DNA of 9,103 bases from Thermoplasmata archaeon (GTDB taxonomy: Archaea > Thermoplasmatota > E2 > DHVEG-1): assembly GCA_003649845.1 (NCBI GenBank), contig QMTB01000047.1:1-9103 (forward strand). The letters are read 5' to 3'. How positions within the stretch are numbered: position 1 is the stretch's first letter; each line of letters begins with the position of its first letter. The translations under genes were made by a program, and so were the position numbers. Positions 1 to 6,623 of the stretch are shown piece after piece. The notes under the pieces were generated by a model, which was not told the origin of the DNA, ran no database searches, and was given only the letters and a program-made list of their open reading frames with translations.

Positions 1-1
1 A

Positions 2-190
2 CCTAAACGAGAGAGGCAAATCTATTATGTTGGACTTGGATGGCTTAGATCTTATAACTCTAATGAAAAAGTAGAGGCAACCCATAGTTGGAAGAAACAA
101 GGCAACTATGAAATTAGAGTAAAAGCAAAAGATGCACATTATTCTAAGAGTAGATGATCGGATCCTCTACCTGTCAGTATGCCTATATGA
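2..190 (+). pseudogene. Remnant of the 3' end of a PKD-domain surface protein gene, interrupted by a stop codon
   Basis: One frame reads from base 2 through fragments typical of the last PKD (Ig-like) repeat of archaeal and bacterial surface proteins: YYVGLGWLRSYNSNEKVEA, then THSWKKQGNYEIRVKAKD, then a TGA stop at 155-157, then SDPLPVSMPI and a second TGA at 188-190. From memory of the family, intact copies read roughly SDWSDPLPVSMP here, so the TGA sits where Trp is expected and a TGG-to-TGA change would explain it. The conserved D-W-G-D-G loop expected after YYV also seems to be missing, which suggests a small deletion. The left end runs off the window, so the full gene could be larger, and a protein ending at Arg51 of this fragment could still be made. 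It converges with the glycosylase gene, whose stop is 57 bases away. The PKD assignment is by eye from sequence pattern. Confidence 0.7.
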
Positions 191-220
191 CATAATAGCT
201 TCTCAAGATTACTAAGGATT

Positions 221-236
221 CGTACCCCCTTTTTTC
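221..236 (+). terminator. Possible T-run terminator after the PKD remnant
   Basis: A run of six T (230-235) follows a C5 run, 40 bases after the last stop of the plus-strand remnant and just before the convergent glycosylase gene ends. Archaeal RNA polymerase can terminate on T-rich non-template DNA without a hairpin, so this is a plausible end signal for plus-strand transcription. No convincing stem was seen. Confidence 0.25.
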
Positions 237-247
237 ATCCTCTCTAA

Positions 248-1003
248 TTATTTTTGACAGTTTGGACAATAAAACGTCTTTCTTTTATTAGGCTCTTGTC
301 TATAGAAGATTAATTTACTACCACATATCGGACAATACTTTTTATTATAAACAAATAAAATATTTTTAATGCCCTTCTTTTTGATTTTAAGATCTAAAAA
401 TTCATAACTGAGTTTCCTAGTATAATACATTAGTTGTTTAATCTTTTCTATATCTATATCCTCAATTATTCTATCAGGGTTTACCTTCGCTCTAAAAAGT
501 ATCTCATTCCTCAAAATATTTCCTACACCATTGAAAACCTTTTGATCAAGTAATAGATCACCAATCCTCCTATCTTTATGTTCCAAGATTAATTGTATTA
601 ATCTTCCTTCATCCCAGTTTGTTAGAGGATCAACACCATATTCAGAGTATAATCTACTCTCTAATCTCTCCTTCTCATCTATCTCAACTATAGGTGCATT
701 ATATACAACTAGATTATTTCCAGGAAAAAATAGGTTTAATCTAACTCTTTCAAATGGCTTACTATGCCCTCTTTCAAATCTTATACTACCATACATCATA
801 AGATGTAATCTTATCATATATCTATCAAAATAGAGGAGGATATTTTTACCAAAACTTGTAACCTTATTTAATCTAATACCAATAAGATTAGAAGGTTCAA
901 CATAAAGCTTTTTACTCCTAGTAAAGATATCTTCTAGTGCTTCCCCTAAGAATTCTTTTTCTATCTGCAATGCTCTTAATCTAGCTGTTGGACCCTCTGT
1001 CAT
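248..1003 (-). CDS. Fpg/Nei-family DNA glycosylase (endonuclease VIII-like), with Thr in place of the N-terminal Pro
   Basis: A 251-residue protein with the full Fpg/Nei layout. These cytosolic bifunctional DNA glycosylases/AP lyases remove oxidised bases in base excision repair. Visible parts: the N-terminal M-x-E-G-P motif (residues 1-5, with the usual Glu at 3); a beta-sandwich with the hairpin Lys (K53 in TSFGKN) and RLHLMMYG (65-72); the helix-two-turn-helix core LLLDQKVFNGVGN (150-162) followed by EILFRAKVNP; and a C-terminal zinc finger with Cys224, Cys227, Cys246 and Cys249, including Arg241 in RKTFYCPNCQ. Length is normal for the family. Residue 2 is Thr, whereas most members have Pro, whose amine is the nucleophile; vertebrate NEIL3 uses Val in that position. 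The M-x-E-G-P start is closer to Nei than to Fpg, which usually begins MPELPE. No clear ribosome site precedes the ATG; a TTTAAT element about 28 bases upstream would fit a leaderless transcript. The substrate range is not predictable. Confidence 0.9.
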   Translation of the reverse strand: MTEGPTARLRALQIEKEFLGEALEDIFTRSKKLYVEPSNLIGIRLNKVTSFGKNILLYFDRYMIRLHLMMYGSIRFERGHSKPFERVRLNLFFPGNNLVVYNAPIVEIDEKERLESRLYSEYGVDPLTNWDEGRLIQLILEHKDRRIGDLLLDQKVFNGVGNILRNEILFRAKVNPDRIIEDIDIEKIKQLMYYTRKLSYEFLDLKIKKKGIKNILFVYNKKYCPICGSKLIFYRQEPNKRKTFYCPNCQK

Positions 1004-1356
1004 TACTAGCAGAATTGAAATATAGAGATTAAACTTTGTTTCTTGAAATTAAGAAGATATCTAGATCTGAGACAACAGTTCCTCTGAATAAAGTATAGCA
1101 ACAGGTTTAACTAAAAAATGCTTAGGTGTATCGCTACAGTTAACGATCCACTTCACCCTAGCGCTCCATACTATTGTATCCTTCGCTTTAATTTAACCTC
1201 ATTAATCCCTGACGATGTATCTAGAGTCTACGAGATCAAAAAAACCATCTAAAAGTATTCCATCACCTAAGCCTAAATCATTTCCTCCAAAAATATCAAA
1301 AACTTTATCTCAAGTTTAATGAAGAAACAGGAAAATGTAATCACAATTTCTTCCCA
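1004..1356. other. 353-base stretch without an intact gene
   Basis: This gap lies between the DUF131 gene stop and the glycosylase start. It should hold the 3' end of the folD transcript and the glycosylase promoter. A T7 run on the minus strand (1244-1238) could terminate the folD/DUF131 transcript. A TTTAAT element at about 1034-1029 could be the glycosylase TATA box, but it is weak. Most of the rest falls in a possible decayed minus-strand reading frame, listed separately. I see no tRNA, no repeat array and no convincing snoRNA-like boxes. Confidence 0.5.
1061..1309 (-). pseudogene. Possible decayed reading frame, unrecognised
   Basis: A single minus-strand frame is open for 35 codons (1309-1205), is cut by three in-frame stops close together (TAA 1204-1202, TGA 1201-1199, TAA 1195-1193), and then stays open for 43 codons to a TAG at 1063-1061. 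The first piece includes FGGNDLGLGDGILLDGFFD and the second includes TIVWSARVKWIVNCSD. Both read like protein with ordinary composition rather than AT-rich noise, but neither has a good start codon with a ribosome site and I do not recognise the family. Open stretches of this size can arise by chance, so this is a tentative call. A short GTG-started ORF in the second piece is an alternative. Confidence 0.22.
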
Positions 1357-1782
1357 CTATAAATTGACTAGATATAGGAAGCTTAAAACTATGAGAATGA
1401 AGATTATAGCCATTATAATTGCAGCTAGTGTGATTCTAATGTTTGTACCAAATATTATTGGTATTGGACCTATTAAAACAACTCCTCCGCCTTCAAAAAA
1501 TCTTTTCTTCTTAGGTTTCTCATAAACCTGTGGTTCTTCTAATGATATAGGTATATCCTCTATTCTTTCAATCTCCTCTATCTCTTTTAAACCGCCTAGG
1601 AAGAATAGTAGGAAAGCTATGAATAACAATAGGAATCCTATAAATGCATAGAAACCACTTCCTATTAGAAAGGGTATAATGAAGAATATACCTACTTTAA
1701 CTTCTCCTAGTGATACACCATATGCTATAGCTATTATCCCTGAGATGAAGCAGAATAATGAGATTAATCTTAGAGAACTCAT
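1357..1782 (-). CDS. DUF131 / TIGR00304 family archaeal membrane protein
   Basis: A 141-residue integral membrane protein of unknown function. The sequence shows an N-terminal hydrophobic helix (about 4-24), a long hydrophobic block that can hold two helices (about 28-63), a cytosolic-looking charged stretch rich in Glu then Lys (64-95), the motif GGGVVLIGPIPIIFG (98-112), and a last helix (116-139). The glycine-rich GPIPIIFG motif before the final helix is what I recall as the hallmark of the archaeal DUF131/TIGR00304 family. The reading frame opens further upstream to an ATG at 1836, but the start chosen here forms an ATGA overlap with the folD stop and has GGAG nine bases before it, inside the last folD codons. 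The extra 18 residues would lie wholly within folD. The overlap implies co-transcription and coupled translation with folD, though no functional link between them is known to me. Confidence 0.82.
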   Translation of the reverse strand: MSSLRLISLFCFISGIIAIAYGVSLGEVKVGIFFIIPFLIGSGFYAFIGFLLLFIAFLLFFLGGLKEIEEIERIEDIPISLEEPQVYEKPKKKRFFEGGGVVLIGPIPIIFGTNIRITLAAIIMAIIFILIVLSFLYLVNL

Positions 1783-2633
1783 TTTTTCAACTCCATACAA
1801 TTTTGAAATGTTTCTAACATATTCATAAGGGAACATGCTATAGTTACAGGTCCAACACCACCGGGTACAGGTGTAAGCATAGATGCTTTCTCTTTAACAC
1901 CATTAAAATCGACATCTCCTCTTATACCTTCAGAGGTTTTTGTTATCCCTACATCTATTACACATGCATCTTTTTTAATATAATCCTCTTTTATCAAACC
2001 TGGTACACCTGTAGCTGTTATAAGTATATCAGCATCAAGAGTATACTGCTTCAAATTCTTTGTATAAACATGACATACTGTTACAGTAGCATTTCTATTT
2101 AGTAGGAGTATAGAAAGTGGTTTACCAACAATGATACTATGGTTAATGATTACAATATTAGAACCTTCAAGTTTAACATCCATATATTCCAAGATCTTCA
2201 ACACTGCTAATGGAGTACATGGTATAATCTTTTCATAACCCATCATTAATCTACCAAGGTTATATGGTGTTAAACCTTCTACATCTTTAAGAGGATTGAT
2301 ATTTGATAGTAGATTATATAATGATAGATGCTCAGGTATAGGTTGCTGTAATAGGATACCATGGATATCCTGGTTATTATTTAACTCATTAATGACTTTA
2401 ATTATCTCCTCCTTAGATACTCCCTTGGAAAATCTATAATGTTTGGATTTTATACCAACCTCAGAAGAAGCTTTATCCCTAAGTTTAAGGTAAAGCTCTG
2501 ATTCTTTATTATCACCTATAATTATACTAGCTATAGTAGGTGTTACTCCATATATAGTTTTAAGTTCATCGAGCTTACTTTTAACATCTTTTTTTATCTC
2601 ATCAGCTATCCTTCTACCATCTATAATAGTCAT
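1779..2633 (-). CDS. folD: Bifunctional methylenetetrahydrofolate dehydrogenase / methenyltetrahydrofolate cyclohydrolase
   Basis: A 284-residue FolD, normal in length for this cytosolic homodimer, which oxidises 5,10-methylene-THF to methenyl-THF and hydrolyses that to 10-formyl-THF. Family landmarks: start MTIIDGRRIADEIK; SELYLKLRDKASSEVG (45-60); GILLQQPIP (92-100); DVEGLTPYN (117-125); PCTPLAVL; the Rossmann part with VGKPLSILLLNRNATVTVCH; and TPVPGGVGPVTIA near the end. Two departures stand out. The catalytic Lys in the Y-x3-K motif (K54 in E. coli, K56 in human) is Arg52, and the usual GRS of the cofactor loop is NHS (164-166). A GTG three codons upstream (2642) is also open, but the ATG at 2633 matches family starts and lies about 29 bases from a TATA-like box, so a leaderless message is likely; no ribosome site is visible. 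Its stop overlaps the DUF131 start. Confidence 0.93.
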   Translation of the reverse strand: MTIIDGRRIADEIKKDVKSKLDELKTIYGVTPTIASIIIGDNKESELYLKLRDKASSEVGIKSKHYRFSKGVSKEEIIKVINELNNNQDIHGILLQQPIPEHLSLYNLLSNINPLKDVEGLTPYNLGRLMMGYEKIIPCTPLAVLKILEYMDVKLEGSNIVIINHSIIVGKPLSILLLNRNATVTVCHVYTKNLKQYTLDADILITATGVPGLIKEDYIKKDACVIDVGITKTSEGIRGDVDFNGVKEKASMLTPVPGGVGPVTIACSLMNMLETFQNCMELKK

Positions 2634-2656
2634 AGCAAACACTGGTGATGCAGTAG

Positions 2657-2668
2657 AATAATTAAAAA
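2657..2668 (-). promoter_or_regulatory. Candidate TATA box for folD; adjoining T-run may end the upstream operon
   Basis: In the 44-base gap between the dockerin-SCP2 gene and folD the minus strand reads TTTTTAATTATT. Its centre is about 29 bases before the folD ATG at 2633, the spacing expected for a TATA box driving a leaderless archaeal transcript. No clear BRE was seen. The six-T stretch at its upstream end could also act as a T-rich terminator for the surface-protein operon. Confidence 0.45.
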
Positions 2669-2686
2669 ACTATGGGTTATCAATCT

Positions 2687-3268
2687 TTAGAATCCAGCGA
2701 AGAAACTCGTTATAGAGATTCTAACCCAGTTGAAGAAACCTACTCCTTCTAATCTTATATCGCCATTCTTCAAAGAGTTTTTAAACTCATTTACATCTTG
2801 AGTTTCAAGGAGATGTCTAACTGTTTTCCCAGATGCATAAACATTGATAGATGGATCTTTTATTGCACCTTGTTGAAACTCTACTATTTTACCTTTCTTT
2901 ATAACTACACCTATCTTTATCTTTGCTCCGTTATCCTGTGTTATAATCCAATTCATACGTTCATCAGTTAGATATCTACCTATATCAAATGTTCTAACTA
3001 CTCTGTTAAGTTGAAGAAATAAGTCATCTGTTTTATTTAAAGATAATAATAGTATCTTATAGGCATCTATAGATGTAACCTTACCATCTCCATCCATATC
3101 TGCCTCTGGATCCCCAGATATCTTACCTACAGCCATCTTTAAAGCTATAAGTGCATCAACACTTGTAACTTGAGCATCATTATTTAAATCCCCTGTTTGA
3201 GCTACAACTATATTAAAAGAGGAAAGGAAGAGAATAATTGAGAATATGGTGAATAAAACTTGTTTCAT
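2687..3268 (-). CDS. Secreted dockerin protein with an SCP2-like domain
   Basis: A 193-residue exported protein, last in the five-gene operon. It has a signal peptide (1-23, hydrophobic 5-22, cleavage near VVA-Q), a type I-like dockerin (about 25-78) with two EF-hand-like calcium loops starting DLNNDAQVTSVDA and DMDGDGKVTSIDA, and a C-terminal domain (about 83-185) whose pattern fits the SCP2 sterol-carrier fold: W107, the charged strand KIKIGVVIKKGKIVEF, DPSINVYASGKTVRHLL, and the closing NGDIRLEGVG. SCP2 domains usually bind lipids or fatty acyl chains inside cells. Here the domain would sit outside, docked on a cohesin. In the first loop position 6 is Ala instead of the usual Gly. There is no membrane anchor, so surface attachment would depend on dockerin-cohesin pairing with the neighbouring proteins. 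The ATG has a modest AAGGGG nine bases upstream, 13 bases after the previous stop. The dockerin is clear; the SCP2 call is by pattern. Confidence 0.82.
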   Translation of the reverse strand: MKQVLFTIFSIILFLSSFNIVVAQTGDLNNDAQVTSVDALIALKMAVGKISGDPEADMDGDGKVTSIDAYKILLLSLNKTDDLFLQLNRVVRTFDIGRYLTDERMNWIITQDNGAKIKIGVVIKKGKIVEFQQGAIKDPSINVYASGKTVRHLLETQDVNEFKNSLKNGDIRLEGVGFFNWVRISITSFFAGF

Positions 3269-3281
3269 AGTATAATACCCC

Positions 3282-3824
3282 TTATCTCCGCTTCCATCTA
3301 TATATAAATAGTATACCTACTAGTATGATTATAAAGGTTTGTATTTCAAATCCAGGTGTATCTCCTCCACCTTGAACTGCTGTTTTTGCTTCAAAGTTTC
3401 CATTCTCCACTGTAACCTCTATATCTGCATGACTATCTACATCATAGGCTTTAGCATTCTGTATCGTTATAGGTGTAGTACCATTAGCTAGAACATTAAA
3501 TGTTAGTTTAGCTATCTCTCCATCGCCATTTATACCATTGGAGTCTGCTATACCAATAACTATTATACCTTCGTTTTCAGTATTCGATGAGAGTATTCCT
3601 TTAACCAGTGTCCCCTTCTCAACCTTTGATATCTCTAATATAGAGGGATCATATAGTATTGTTAGATCTATACTACCAACATTTGTTGCATCTTCTATCA
3701 TTACTGATACCTCTGCTTCTTTACCAACGCTGCCACTGCTATCTGAGATTGATATTGTTAATGCAGAAACCGTTTGAATAGATAAGATAAATAAAAGTAG
3801 TGGTATAATTTTATATGTTTTCAC
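3282..3824 (-). CDS. Cohesin-domain surface protein with PGF-CTERM anchor (copy 2)
   Basis: A 180-residue protein: signal peptide (1-21, cleavage near VSA-L), one cohesin domain (about 22-147), a short Gly/Thr linker, then TPGFE (156-160), a hydrophobic helix (161-175) and a KRR end. That tail is a PGF-CTERM signal: archaeosortase A is known to remove such tails and link the protein to a membrane lipid. The cohesin shows VGSIDLTILYDPSILEIS and ADSNGINGDGEIAKLTFNV. Cohesins bind dockerins, so this looks like a surface-anchored receptor for the dockerin proteins encoded next to it. It starts with GTG, not ATG; an AGGAGGG site ending nine bases before it lies over the last Gly codons of the preceding gene. 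It is closely similar to the other small cohesin (6624-7178), especially around DSNGINGDGEIAK, and is probably its duplicate. One N-glycosylation sequon is visible (NGT, 114-116). Confidence 0.87.
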   Translation of the reverse strand: MKTYKIIPLLLFILSIQTVSALTISISDSSGSVGKEAEVSVMIEDATNVGSIDLTILYDPSILEISKVEKGTLVKGILSSNTENEGIIVIGIADSNGINGDGEIAKLTFNVLANGTTPITIQNAKAYDVDSHADIEVTVENGNFEAKTAVQGGGDTPGFEIQTFIIILVGILFIYRWKRR

Positions 3825-3830
3825 CTTCTA

Positions 3831-6599
3831 TCACCCTCCTATTCCAATACCAATATTATATTTTATACCCTTAGTATAACCTCTCAGCAGTAAATCGGTT
3901 TTATCAGCTTGATCTTCTACTCCTGCCTCTAGTATCTTCGCTGCATCTAAAGATGTTATTTCACCATCATCATTCATATCTCCAACTAGATTCTTCTCCA
4001 TCTTACCAACGTACATCTGCAAAGCCATAAGAGCATCTATACTTGATATCTTACCGTCACCATTGCAATCTCCCTTTAATGTTGCATTTGGATTATCAAC
4101 TGTGAATACACCATTTATTATATTGAAATCAACATCGTTATCATCTATATCATTAGCAGATGCCTCTAAAATTAGAGTTGTATAATCACCAGGGTTACCT
4201 ATAACGTTAAAGGTTATAACCGCTACAGAACCATTACCGCTGAATCCATTAGTATCTACAAAAGCTATACGTATCTCTCCATCCATGATATTTGATTCAA
4301 ATAATGCATCAGAAGTAAATGAACCAGTTACAGCAGAGGTAGCAGATAACACACTAGAGTTGTATCTAACTATCAAATCCATATTCCTTATATTTCTAGC
4401 GTTTATCATCTGAATAGGTACTTCTATAGTTTCATTTGGAAGCATACTTCTACTCTCAGTGAATAAAACAGTTTGATCGGTACTAGTAGTTGATCCACTG
4501 CTTCCAAATACACCGCTTCCAAATATATTCCTACCATATTGATTTTGATACATATCTGCTAAACCAGAAGGTATACTAGAGTTATCAGTCGAACCTTCTC
4601 CTATGCTGAATAGACTACCCCCTATGAGGCTACCTACAAAGTCAAGATTTGCAAAATAATAGCCGCCGATGTTTGAAACAAGATAATCTAATACTAGATA
4701 TCCATCCTCGCTATCATAGTACACAACAGGTGTAACTCGATAGTATTTATCTTCATCTGTTATACCACCAGCATAGTATACATGTATACTAGTTTGATCT
4801 GTAAACTCTACTTTATGAGTTTCAATTCGATCTCTACTATACTTCTCTGTTGAAACACCTAATGTACCTATGATACTGATCTTCTTAGATGTAAGTGTTA
4901 TACTATTCGATCTTTTCTCTTCATTGAAACTAGATTCAGACATTCTAATCCAAGTCCACTGTGAATCTGGTCCAATTGGCATACCATGTGCAAAACCTTG
5001 TATCTCATTGTTTCTATCATAGTTAAGTAGATCCCTTGGTTGAGAAGGATAGGTTAATAGGAATCCATATGTATGTACAGGTGAATCATATGGTAGAGTA
5101 CTGGGAATTGGTCCCTGCACGGGAACCATTATAAGCATTGTTTCACCATTTAATTCATCTGGTTTTATAATAGGATACTCATAAACCTTGTATGTTGTAG
5201 TAACTGCAACCATATAATCTCTAGCATCTGCAGTGAAACCATAACCAACTTCTACTTCATGTGTTGTACCACTTGTTTTTTCCCATTTACTTGTAATCTT
5301 CTTAGAAATCGTTAGTTTACCATGAAGTAGGTTACTAACTGTTGTAAATACATCTGGTCTACCTGAGGTTGCAACAGCTGTAACAGCTTTAACACTCATG
5401 GAAGTAGATTCACCATGTTCATTCTCATATTTGGCATAGAAAACATTTCTATCAGGTATAACACTTAGATCTCTAGGTGGAGCATTTATAACAGCTATTA
5501 CTTGATCTGTAATCGTAGCTTCACCTTTATAGGTTGGTTCTCCTACTACAACAGAATCCCCATCTACATCTCCAACTGTTAAACCATCAGCGGTTTCATA
5601 GTCTACATTGAAACTATCTAATTCATTACCATATAAATCATATATATGTATTCTATCATCACTCGCATCACCAGTAATTATCTCATCCATACCATCCTGG
5701 TTTACATCTCCTGCAGTTAATTCATCTGAACTATCGAAGTGAGCTTCAATTGGATCATAGAGTAGATTCCCATCCTGGGTGTAAATGAAGATTCTATGGA
5801 ATCGATCTCCATCTCCAAATAAGATTTCTTCTACACCATCTCCATCTACATCTCCACAAGCAACCTCATCTTCTCTACTATAATGACCTTCATTAGTTGG
5901 GTCATCACCAGCAGCAGGAAAATCATTTATTTCTCTAAGTTTGTTAGATAAACCTGCATCATATTTGAAGATATGAATATAGTCATCACTTGCATCACCA
6001 AGTATAACCTCATCTATTCCATCACCATCTACATCTCCAGAGGCTACTCTATCATATCTTTCAAAACCACCATCTACCTCAAAATACGCTATCTCATTTC
6101 CATTTAAATCAAAAACCCTTATACTTTTACCACTTGGATCACTTGCATCACCAAGTATTATATCAGCTCTTCCATCTCCATTGATATCGCCAACTGCTAG
6201 ATCATCGTATCTCTCAAAATCTACATCAAAATGCCTGATCTCTGAACTAGATATATCTCCAGAACCAGAGTGCACATCATATATATGTATATCATCATCA
6301 CTTGCATCACCCATTACAACCTCATCTACCCCATCTCCATCTACATCCCCAGCAGCAATAGAATCAAAATCTTCATAGTTTCTATTATGATAAGATGTAG
6401 CTACACCACCTATAGATGGATGACTTCCATCCATCTCAAAATACCATATCTTATCTCCTCTATCACCAAGTATAATCTCGCCGTTCATTATAATCTTCCC
6501 TTTACTAATCGGTGGCGTATCCTCTGCACTCACTGTCATCCCTATAAATAAGAGTAGGGAAAACATACCGCCTATTATATATAGAGTTTTGTTCTCCAT
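3831..6599 (-). CDS. Large surface protein: FG-GAP propeller, unnamed beta-rich module, cohesin and dockerin
   Basis: A 922-residue exported protein with a signal peptide (1-25, cleavage near VSA-E). Residues 35-355 form a probable seven-bladed FG-GAP/integrin-like propeller: six blades carry calcium loops such as GDVDGDGVDEVVMGD (84-98, 136-150, 189-202, 249-263, 297-311, 343-353), and a first blade (GEIILGDRGDKIWYF) lacks one. Residues about 366-650 are a beta-rich, Thr/Ser-rich module beginning VIAVINAPPRDLSVIPDRN; I have seen similar NAPP segments after propellers in other large surface proteins but know no function. A cohesin follows (about 707-833; VDTNGFSGNGSVAVITFNV), then a dockerin (841-893; GDCNGDGKISSIDALMAL and GDMNDDGEITSLDAAKIL), and a tail ending in repeated Gly-Ile. 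Having both a cohesin and a dockerin, it could link an anchor to another unit. No transmembrane anchor or glycoside hydrolase is visible. GGGAGGAG precedes the ATG by seven bases. Confidence 0.87.
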   Translation of the reverse strand: MENKTLYIIGGMFSLLLFIGMTVSAEDTPPISKGKIIMNGEIILGDRGDKIWYFEMDGSHPSIGGVATSYHNRNYEDFDSIAAGDVDGDGVDEVVMGDASDDDIHIYDVHSGSGDISSSEIRHFDVDFERYDDLAVGDINGDGRADIILGDASDPSGKSIRVFDLNGNEIAYFEVDGGFERYDRVASGDVDGDGIDEVILGDASDDYIHIFKYDAGLSNKLREINDFPAAGDDPTNEGHYSREDEVACGDVDGDGVEEILFGDGDRFHRIFIYTQDGNLLYDPIEAHFDSSDELTAGDVNQDGMDEIITGDASDDRIHIYDLYGNELDSFNVDYETADGLTVGDVDGDSVVVGEPTYKGEATITDQVIAVINAPPRDLSVIPDRNVFYAKYENEHGESTSMSVKAVTAVATSGRPDVFTTVSNLLHGKLTISKKITSKWEKTSGTTHEVEVGYGFTADARDYMVAVTTTYKVYEYPIIKPDELNGETMLIMVPVQGPIPSTLPYDSPVHTYGFLLTYPSQPRDLLNYDRNNEIQGFAHGMPIGPDSQWTWIRMSESSFNEEKRSNSITLTSKKISIIGTLGVSTEKYSRDRIETHKVEFTDQTSIHVYYAGGITDEDKYYRVTPVVYYDSEDGYLVLDYLVSNIGGYYFANLDFVGSLIGGSLFSIGEGSTDNSSIPSGLADMYQNQYGRNIFGSGVFGSSGSTTSTDQTVLFTESRSMLPNETIEVPIQMINARNIRNMDLIVRYNSSVLSATSAVTGSFTSDALFESNIMDGEIRIAFVDTNGFSGNGSVAVITFNVIGNPGDYTTLILEASANDIDDNDVDFNIINGVFTVDNPNATLKGDCNGDGKISSIDALMALQMYVGKMEKNLVGDMNDDGEITSLDAAKILEAGVEDQADKTDLLLRGYTKGIKYNIGIGIGG
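5535..6500 (-). repeat. FG-GAP repeat tract inside the large surface protein
   Basis: The coding sequence repeats about every 46-60 codons around the peptide core GD(V/I)(D/N)GDG...(I/V)(L/M)GDASD..IHI(Y/F). At DNA level the part encoding GDAS is nearly identical between blades: on the plus strand CACTTGCATCACC occurs around 5988-6000 and 6140-6152, with close variants near 6300 and 5660. This tract explains the low-complexity look of the region and could be a site of misassembly or recombination between blades. Confidence 0.75.
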
Positions 6600-6623
6600 A
6601 TTCTCACTCCTCCCTAATCCGCT

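Noticed and set aside
155..157. TGA read as Trp or selenocysteine in the PKD remnant
   Set aside because: TGA is the normal stop of folD and of the 922-residue gene, and Trp is TGG elsewhere. No selenocysteine-type hairpin was recognised, and the nearby deletion fits decay better.
1130..1260. Slightly GC-richer stretch with CTGA and GATG words, considered as a tRNA or C/D box guide RNA
   Set aside because: No cloverleaf or T-loop GTTCGA motif was found on either strand, and the boxes are not in a consistent C-D-C'-D' order or spacing.
1273..1359. TAG readthrough (pyrrolysine) extending the DUF131 protein by 27 codons
   Set aside because: The extension ends at another TAG and does not look like a conserved domain; the family normally ends after the last helix.
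1783..1836. Longer start for the DUF131 protein, adding 18 residues
   Set aside because: The extra residues lie inside folD, and the internal ATG at 1782 has an ATGA overlap and a GGAG site.
3538..3777. Plus-strand open frame opposite the second small cohesin gene
   Set aside because: It lies wholly antisense to a well-supported gene and has no ribosome site or recognisable domain. The same reasoning excludes the open plus-strand frames at 1319-1525, 6181-6378, 6270-6551 and 7261-7527.
5535..6500. Evenly spaced similar words considered as a CRISPR array
   Set aside because: The repeats are in frame, encode FG-GAP calcium loops and vary at synonymous sites; the sequence between them is coding and also similar.
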